From Lysobacterales bacterium 15-68-25 (GTDB lineage Bacteria > Pseudomonadota > Gammaproteobacteria > Xanthomonadales > Rhodanobacteraceae): 64,000 bases of DNA. Of this stretch, positions 58,521-64,000 are shown in pieces. Where the stretch lies: positions 248,001 to 312,000 of the forward strand of contig NCKB01000003.1 of assembly GCA_002279065.1 (NCBI GenBank), read 5' to 3'. A program made the position numbers and the translations under genes. Numbering within the stretch: the first letter of the stretch is position 1; each line of letters starts with the position of its first letter. A model generated the notes under the pieces. The model ran no database searches, was not told the DNA's origin, and worked only from the letters and a program-made list of their open reading frames with translations.

Positions 58521-59141
58521 ATGCCTGATTCCACCCGCCGTCCCATCGCCGCCCGTCGCAGCGCCTGGGCGCAGCGCGTCGCCGCCATACTCGCGCGCGG
58601 GGCGGTGACCCCCAACCAGATCTCGGTACTCAGCGTGCTGTTCGCATTCGCTGGAGCGGCCGTGCTGCTCTGCCTGCCGGGTGCAAGCGGCCTGCTCGGC
58701 TGCTCGCTGGCCATCGCGTTGCGCCTGCTGTGCAACCTGTTCGACGGCATGGTCGCGGTGGAAGGCGGCAAGGGCACGCCGACCGGCGTGCTTTACAACG
58801 AACTGCCCGACCGTGTCGCCGATTCGCTGTTCCTGGTCGCCCTGGGCTACGCCGCGGCCCTGCCCTGGCTGGGCTGGCTCGGTGCTCTGCTGGCGGCGCT
58901 CACCGCCTACATCCGTGCGCTGGGCGGAGCACTCGGCCAGCCGCAGGACTTCCGAGGCCCGATGGCCAAGCCGCATCGCATGTGGCTGATGGCCGGGGCG
59001 CTCGTCATCGCCGCACTGGTGCCGGCCTGGCGGCTGCCGATCCTGCAGGGCGCGGCGTGGGTGATCGCTGGCGGCGCCGCACTGACCTGCGCAACCCGAA
59101 CACGCGCGATCGCCGCCCGCCTGCAGGACGACGGCGCATGA
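58521..59141 (+). CDS. YnbA-like CDP-alcohol phosphatidyltransferase
   Basis: A 206-residue, multi-span enzyme of the CDP-alcohol phosphatidyltransferase family, which makes phospholipid head-group bonds from CDP-diacylglycerol. The usual motif D-x2-DG-x2-AR-x8-G-x3-D-x3-D is altered: NLFDGMVAV and GVLYNELPDRVAD, so two aspartates are asparagine and the AR arginine is valine. The pattern resembles E. coli YnbA as I remember it. Start ATG 58521 has CAGGG at the right distance; ATG 58515 is an in-frame alternative. It overlaps the acyltransferase gene by 4 nt. Confidence 0.78.
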   Translation: MPDSTRRPIAARRSAWAQRVAAILARGAVTPNQISVLSVLFAFAGAAVLLCLPGASGLLGCSLAIALRLLCNLFDGMVAVEGGKGTPTGVLYNELPDRVADSLFLVALGYAAALPWLGWLGALLAALTAYIRALGGALGQPQDFRGPMAKPHRMWLMAGALVIAALVPAWRLPILQGAAWVIAGGAALTCATRTRAIAARLQDDGA

Positions 59142-59731
59142 TCACCTCGCAGCTGCTGGTCGGCATCACGAGACTGCTGGTCGGTGCGCATGGCCGCTGG
59201 ATCCACAGCCGGCCCGCACCCACGCAGCGTATCTACTTCGCCAACCACACCAGCCACCTCGACACGCTGGCGCTGTGGGCGGCCCTTCCGCCGGCGCTGC
59301 GCGCACGCACCCGCCCGGTCGCGGCACGGGACTACTGGGGCGGCGGGGGCATACGCGGCTTCATTGCCGAGCATGGCTTCCGTGCCGTGTACATCGAACG
59401 TGGCCGCACCCAGGACAACCCCCTGGCACCGCTGGAGGCCGCGCTGGGGAGCGGCGACTCGTTGATCCTTTTCCCCGAGGGGACGCGCACGCCCGCGCCG
59501 CTGCCGCAGGCGTTCAAGGCCGGCCTCTATCATCTCGCACGGCGCCATCCGCAGGTCGAGCCAGTGGCGGTCTATCTCGACACGCTGCACCGCTCGATGC
59601 CCAAGGGCAGCCTGCTGCCGGTGCCACTGACCTGCAGCGTGCGTTTCGGGCGGGCAGTGCCAGTGCAGGCCGACGAGCCGAAGGAATCGTTTCTCGAGCG
59701 CGCCCGGGCGGCGGTAGTGGAGCTGGCATGA
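59138..59731 (+). CDS. PlsC-like 1-acyl-glycerol-3-phosphate acyltransferase
   Basis: A 197-residue acyltransferase with NHTSHLD (the catalytic H-x4-D motif) and FPEGTR, the two key PlsC motifs. Such enzymes acylate lysophosphatidate to phosphatidate. It has no separate membrane anchor beyond a hydrophobic N-terminus. Overlaps of 4 nt on both sides (ATGA) put it in one operon with the YnbA-like and CdsA-like genes. It is shorter than typical PlsC proteins, about 240 residues. Confidence 0.87.
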   Translation: MITSQLLVGITRLLVGAHGRWIHSRPAPTQRIYFANHTSHLDTLALWAALPPALRARTRPVAARDYWGGGGIRGFIAEHGFRAVYIERGRTQDNPLAPLEAALGSGDSLILFPEGTRTPAPLPQAFKAGLYHLARRHPQVEPVAVYLDTLHRSMPKGSLLPVPLTCSVRFGRAVPVQADEPKESFLERARAAVVELA

Positions 59732-60672
59732 GCGAACGGCATAAATTCTGGCTGGTGATGGGGGGCGTGCTGGCGCTGCTGGTCGTGGCCAGCGTGATCG
59801 GCGCCTGGCTGAAGCAGCGCACCCGCTCCGACGGCGGCCGCGACGTGGTCGCCAATCTCGTCGCCCGCATCAATGCCTGGTGGGTGATGGTGGCTCTGCT
59901 GTGCGCCTGCTTCCTGCTTGGCAGGGCCGCCACGCTGGTGTTCTTCGCACTCGCTTCGTTCTTCGCGCTGCGCGAGTTCCTCACGCTGACCCCCACACGC
60001 CCGGGCGACCACCTGCCGATGGCGCTGTGCTTCTATGTAGCCCTTCCCCTGCAGTACTGGCTGATCGGCGTGGAGTGGTACGGCCTGTTCGCCATCTGCA
60101 TCCCGGTTTACGGCTTCCTGCTGCTGCCGGCGATCAGCGCGCTGGACGGCGATGTCGATGGCTTCCTTGAGCGCAACACGAAGATCCAGTGGGGCCTGAT
60201 GCTCACCGTGTACTGCGTCAGCTATGCGCCGGCCGTGCTGCTGCTGCACATCCCCGGCTACGAGGGCCAGAGCCTGCTGCTGATGCTCTACCTGCTGCTG
60301 GTGGTGCAGCTGAGCGACGTGCTGCAGTACGTGTTCGGCAAACTGTTCGGACGGCGCAAGCTGGCGCCGACGGTAAGCCCGTCCAAGACGGTGGAGGGCC
60401 TGGTCGGTGGCGGCCTGGCTGCCACCGCGGTGGGTACCGGCCTGTGGTGGATCACACCTTTTTCGCCGATGGGTGCAGCCGCGATCTCGGCCGTGATCGT
60501 GCTTGCCGGCTTCCTCGGAGGTCTCGCGCTCTCGGCGGTCAAGCGCAGCCTGGGGGCCAAGGACTGGGGCACGATGATCGAGGGGCATGGCGGCATGCTC
60601 GATCGTCTGGACTCGGTCAGCTTCGCGGCACCGGTGTTTTTCCACGTGGTGCGCTACGCGTACCACGGGTGA
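59728..60672 (+). CDS. CdsA-like phosphatidate cytidylyltransferase
   Basis: A 314-residue, multi-span inner-membrane enzyme that makes CDP-diacylglycerol from phosphatidate and CTP. The family signature is intact, beginning SAVKRSLGAKDWGTM and ending HGGMLDRLD, and SPSKTVEGLVGG is also present. Resembles the accessory CdsA homologue YnbB, which in E. coli neighbours YnbA. The ATG overlaps the acyltransferase stop (ATGA). Together the three enzymes could take a lysophosphatidate to a finished phospholipid. Confidence 0.88.
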   Translation: MSERHKFWLVMGGVLALLVVASVIGAWLKQRTRSDGGRDVVANLVARINAWWVMVALLCACFLLGRAATLVFFALASFFALREFLTLTPTRPGDHLPMALCFYVALPLQYWLIGVEWYGLFAICIPVYGFLLLPAISALDGDVDGFLERNTKIQWGLMLTVYCVSYAPAVLLLHIPGYEGQSLLLMLYLLLVVQLSDVLQYVFGKLFGRRKLAPTVSPSKTVEGLVGGGLAATAVGTGLWWITPFSPMGAAAISAVIVLAGFLGGLALSAVKRSLGAKDWGTMIEGHGGMLDRLDSVSFAAPVFFHVVRYAYHG

Positions 60673-60683
60673 GACCGACCAAC

Positions 60684-63542
60684 TCAGGGCAACGGTGGAG
60701 GCTTGCCTTCACCGAGCATGCTCAGCGCCTCCTGGCGTTCGCCGCGGAGGCTCGCGTTCAGTTTTCCCGGATCCATGGCGATGACAGGGTCCATGTAGCG
60801 CTTGCGCACAGCCTGGGCGGCTACCGTGTCGTGCAGGTGCTCGAGCACCCCGTACAGTCGCGAGGCGCTCTCGATGGTGTGTACGTCGCCACTGCCCAGC
60901 AGCTCGTTGCGCCCCTCCAGGGCCTTCTCGTAGGGCGCCCGGGCCGCAGCCCAATGACCGGCCGCAGCCTCGATGTCGCCCAGCAGGTTGTAGGTGGCGA
61001 ACACGATGGGATGCTGCGGCCCGAGCACGCGGACCTGGCCGGACAGGGTCAGCCGCGCCTGGCTCAGCGCCTCCTGATACTGGCCATCGTAGCTGAGCAG
61101 GTTGGCCAGGCTACCGTGCGCCATCAGGGTATCGGGATGATTCTCGCCAAACTGCTCAAGCCTTGCCGCAAGGATCTTCCGTTCGATGGCGATTGCCTGC
61201 GTCAGGAACTGGTGGCGGGACGCCGGATCGCTGCTGGTATTGCCCCGCTGCGCCAGCAAGCGGACCATGAGGGTCATCGAGGAGATGGTCGCGGGATGAT
61301 TGGCACCGAGGACGCGCGTGCGCGCATCGATCACGGCGCTCACATCACTGTGTGCCCTGGCGTAGGTCGCTGCATCCCTGGAGAGGTAAACCTCGTCCGT
61401 AGCCACCATGTTGCGGGCCGCCAGCGTATCCGGGTGGTCCGGCCCAAGCCGGCGGGTACGGATGTCGGCCACTTCGCTGGCCAGCGCCAATGACTGCTCG
61501 AAGTTTTGCCGGTAGTGCTGCAGCTGTGCCAGGGTGACCATTGCGTCCAGCGTCTCGGGCGCCTCGGGCCCGAACGTGGCACGGTCGAGTCCGACCATCG
61601 GCTCGGCCAGCGTCAAAGCCTCGTCGCGCAGGCCCAGCCCGATCAGGGTGGAGACGAGGTCGCGGCGCAGTCGAAGCAGTCCGGGGTTGGTTGCCGGCAT
61701 CGTCCGGCTGAGCGTGTCGTATAGCGACTGCTGGTCCTGGCGCGCTTCCTCCAGATGGCCCTGGCCCGCCAGCACCTTGGCCCGGCCCGCTTCGGCCCGG
61801 ATGCGCACCGGATCGCTGCGTGGCCGCAGCGCCGTAGCCGCCACCACCCCCGAATAGAGCGCCCCCGCCGAGGCCAGATCGCCCTGCCGCAAACGGACGC
61901 GTGCCAGATCCAGCTGCGCCGACAGCACCCCGTCCGGGTCCGCGGGTCGCAGCCTGCGCCGCGCCACCAGCACCTGCTCCAGCTCGGTCGCTGCGTGGTC
62001 GTAACTGCCGATGTTGAGCAGCACCCGTGCCAGCGACTGGCGAACATTCGCGGCCAGCTGCGGTGCGTCGGCAAAATCGTGCCCGACCCGATCCAGCGCA
62101 TGGTTGACCACGAAGGTGTCCAGCACGCGACGCGCCAGGTCGGTATAACCCGCGGGGTTTGCCGGAGCGTCCCCTTCGCGCGCACCAGCGATCGCATGTC
62201 CCATCGCATCGATGTCCACGCTGTCGAGCATCGACTGCTGAAAGTCCACCACACGCTCGAGCTGCTGCTGCCGCTGCTCGGCGAGGCGACGTGCGGCACG
62301 CGCATCGTCCAGGGCGACCAGCGAGGCGAACAAGCCAACCAGCATGGTCAGCAACACCACGCCAGCGGCCGCCAACTGCCAGCCGTTGCGTTGCACGTAG
62401 CGGCGTGCCCGGTACAGGTGGCGCCCCCGCCTCGCCTCGACCGGACGGCACTCGAGGAAGCGTCGCAGGTCGATCGCCAGCTCGGTGACACTCGCATAGC
62501 GCTCGTCGATCCGGCGACGCAACGCCTTGAGGATGATCGCCTCCAGGTCCGAGGGCACCGCGCGGCCTCGGGCAGGCGGCAGGCCAGCTTCCTGCCGTGC
62601 CAGGCGGGCGGCTCGGCCGGGCGACACGATGTTGCCGCCGACGATGGCATTGGACAGCAGGTGCGGCGTCACCAGTTCCTGGTAAGGGCGACGCCCGGCG
62701 ACCAGCTGGTAGAGCACCACGCCCAGCGAATACACGTCGGCTGCCGTGGTCAGTGGCGACCGCTCGATCTGCTCGGGGCTCGCGTAGGCCAGGGTCATCG
62801 CCTGCGCGGCCGTCGCGGTCCGCTGGGGGTCGAGATGGTCGCCAAGCATGCGCGCGATGCCGAAGTCGAGCAGCTTCGGCGATCCGTCTGCCGTCACCAG
62901 GATGTTCGCCGGCTTCAGGTCGCGATGGATGATCAGGTTGCGGTGCGCGTACTCCACCGCCGCACACACCTTCAGGAACAGCTCGATCCGGCTGGGCAAA
63001 TCCAGGCTGCGCCTGCTGCACCAGACATCGATCCGTTCGCCGTCGACATACTCCATCGCCAGGAACGGCCGGCCATCGGCAAGCAATCCGCCATCGAGCA
63101 GGCGAGCGATTCCGGGATGCTCCAGCCGCGCCAGCAGCTTGCGCTCCTGGCAGAAGCGCTCGGTGAGCACCGGCGAACCCTCCGCTGCCGCGGTGAGCAG
63201 TTTCAGCGCCACCTGCTGGCTGAAGTCGTCGTCGACCCGTTCGGCCAGGTACACCGTTCCCATGCCGCCCTCGCCGAGGTGACGGAGCAACCGGTAATGT
63301 CGGGTGTCGCGCGCTTGCGCGTCGCTGCCGGTCAAGTCCGGCGAGGTGACCTGAAGGACCGGCAACGGGGCGGTATGCGTCGAGTCGATCGCCGCGAGCA
63401 TCCAGCGGACTTCGCTCAGCAACGCCTCGTCCAGCCCGCACTCGCCCGCGACGAACCCGTCCCGCTCGGATTCCGGCAGGTCGGCAGCAGCCAGCGCGAC
63501 GCGCTTGGCCTCGGCATAGTGATCGGTCAATGCCCCCCTCAT
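60684..63542 (-). CDS. Membrane Ser/Thr protein kinase with TPR region
   Basis: A 952-residue protein: a short N-terminal helical domain (about 1-70), a Hanks-type kinase domain (about 82-370), a membrane span (about 395-415) and a long TPR-like C-terminal region. Catalytic elements are complete: LGEGGMGTVYLAE, the lysine in VALK, IIHRDLKPANIL, LDFGIA and SPEQ. The kinase lies in the cytosol and the TPR half presumably outside, as a sensor or partner-binding platform. GGGGGAGGG precedes ATG 63542. It follows the methyltransferase gene by 34 bp. Substrates are unknown; no sigma factor is adjacent. Confidence 0.9.
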   Translation of the reverse strand: MRGALTDHYAEAKRVALAAADLPESERDGFVAGECGLDEALLSEVRWMLAAIDSTHTAPLPVLQVTSPDLTGSDAQARDTRHYRLLRHLGEGGMGTVYLAERVDDDFSQQVALKLLTAAAEGSPVLTERFCQERKLLARLEHPGIARLLDGGLLADGRPFLAMEYVDGERIDVWCSRRSLDLPSRIELFLKVCAAVEYAHRNLIIHRDLKPANILVTADGSPKLLDFGIARMLGDHLDPQRTATAAQAMTLAYASPEQIERSPLTTAADVYSLGVVLYQLVAGRRPYQELVTPHLLSNAIVGGNIVSPGRAARLARQEAGLPPARGRAVPSDLEAIILKALRRRIDERYASVTELAIDLRRFLECRPVEARRGRHLYRARRYVQRNGWQLAAAGVVLLTMLVGLFASLVALDDARAARRLAEQRQQQLERVVDFQQSMLDSVDIDAMGHAIAGAREGDAPANPAGYTDLARRVLDTFVVNHALDRVGHDFADAPQLAANVRQSLARVLLNIGSYDHAATELEQVLVARRRLRPADPDGVLSAQLDLARVRLRQGDLASAGALYSGVVAATALRPRSDPVRIRAEAGRAKVLAGQGHLEEARQDQQSLYDTLSRTMPATNPGLLRLRRDLVSTLIGLGLRDEALTLAEPMVGLDRATFGPEAPETLDAMVTLAQLQHYRQNFEQSLALASEVADIRTRRLGPDHPDTLAARNMVATDEVYLSRDAATYARAHSDVSAVIDARTRVLGANHPATISSMTLMVRLLAQRGNTSSDPASRHQFLTQAIAIERKILAARLEQFGENHPDTLMAHGSLANLLSYDGQYQEALSQARLTLSGQVRVLGPQHPIVFATYNLLGDIEAAAGHWAAARAPYEKALEGRNELLGSGDVHTIESASRLYGVLEHLHDTVAAQAVRKRYMDPVIAMDPGKLNASLRGERQEALSMLGEGKPPPLP

Positions 63543-63576
63543 GCCCTCCCCCCGAGGGTTCCTCCTTGGTACCGGC

Positions 63577-64000
63577 TCAGCCGAGTTTGCGCGCCACCAG
63601 GTCGATCAGTGCGGACATCCCCCGATGACCCGCTCCTTCGTCCAGTTCGGCGTCGTACGACGCCAGGTATTCGATGTGCAGGTCAGCAAAGGCCTCGCGC
63701 AGCATCGGCTCGGTGTACAGGTTGGCCAGCTCGGACGGTCCGCCGGTGCGGTAGTCCAGCTGTTCGGGCCGGTAGCCCTCCAGCAGCAGCACGCCACCGG
63801 GCTTCAGCGCGGCCTTCATGCCGTCGAAGATCCGGGTACGCAACGCCGGATCGGCGAACTGGATGAAGATCGCCGCGATCACGTCAAAGCGCTCACGCCC
63901 GAAATCCCAGCTGGCCAGGTCGGCCAGCTCCCAGGCGAGGGTCACGCCGCGCTCGGCGGCCAGGCGGCGGCTCTTGGCCAATCCCACCTCGGAAGCATCC
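63577..64000 (-). CDS. SAM-dependent methyltransferase, 5' end beyond the window
   Basis: A partial class I methyltransferase; the reading frame stays open to the right edge. The visible part begins DASEVGLAKSRRL, which fits the end of motif I (the acidic residue that binds the SAM ribose), then FDVIAAIFIQFADPALR as motif II and LKPGGVLLLEGYRPEQL as motif III. It resembles TehB-like or thiopurine-type small-molecule methyltransferases. A GTG at 63987 is not the true start. Its stop is 34 bp before the kinase gene on the same strand, so the two are probably co-transcribed. Confidence 0.75.
   Translation of the reverse strand, partial: DASEVGLAKSRRLAAERGVTLAWELADLASWDFGRERFDVIAAIFIQFADPALRTRIFDGMKAALKPGGVLLLEGYRPEQLDYRTGGPSELANLYTEPMLREAFADLHIEYLASYDAELDEGAGHRGMSALIDLVARKLG

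Overview
The window is about two-thirds G+C and almost wholly coding. Gene content and order point to a gammaproteobacterium of the Xanthomonadales (Lysobacterales), most likely Rhodanobacteraceae; this is an inference from remembered gene order, not from a search. Supporting features are the lptD-surA-pdxA-rsmA-apaG-apaH block, a division/cell-wall (dcw) cluster without murD, a MurE with the meso-diaminopimelate motif, and the secA-M23 peptidase-dciA-lpxC-ftsZ neighbourhood. No tRNA, rRNA, insertion sequence, prophage or CRISPR array was seen. The one RNA gene is RNase P RNA.

Layout. 1-5 kb: PAP2-like protein, ssb, an unrecognised exported protein, a DedA-rhodanese fusion and an MFS exporter. 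5-6.1 kb: polyprenyl diphosphate synthase (ispB). 6.1-12.8 kb: three exported mannosidases (GH2, GH125, GH92) in one operon, ended by a strong bidirectional terminator. 12.8-16.1 kb: exported dienelactone hydrolase and two ubiquinone hydroxylases. 16.2-18.3 kb: BtuM-like cobalamin membrane protein, cobalamin adenosyltransferase and a histone-deacetylase-family enzyme. 18.4-25.4 kb: lptD to apaH. 25.4-31.3 kb: secA, M23 peptidase, dciA, lpxC. 31.3-46.8 kb: the dcw cluster on the minus strand, mraZ to ftsZ. 47-50.6 kb: rnpB, rsmI, lpoA, yraN. 50.6-57.1 kb: LysE-type exporter, nucleoside-type MFS permease and two diguanylate cyclases flanking dusB. 57.2-60.7 kb: metK, then a three-gene phospholipid module. 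60.7-64 kb: a Ser/Thr kinase with a TPR sensor half, and a methyltransferase cut by the window edge.

How the genes work together. Envelope biogenesis dominates: LptD, SurA and LpxC build the outer membrane, SecA exports proteins, LpoA and the M23 peptidase act on the wall, IspB makes the ubiquinone side chain, and the dcw operon makes lipid II and the divisome. The dcw operon starts from a readable promoter with four MraZ boxes in exact 10-bp register, runs through ten consecutive overlapping gene junctions, and ends in a hairpin after ftsZ.

The most notable accessory content is the mannosidase operon (with a palindrome at its start), the BtuM-adenosyltransferase pair with a cysteine at residue 80, the YnbA/PlsC/CdsA-like module, and several start codons placed 6-9 nt after a -10 box, which suggests leaderless mRNAs. 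I did not find a clearly novel defence or mobile system here.
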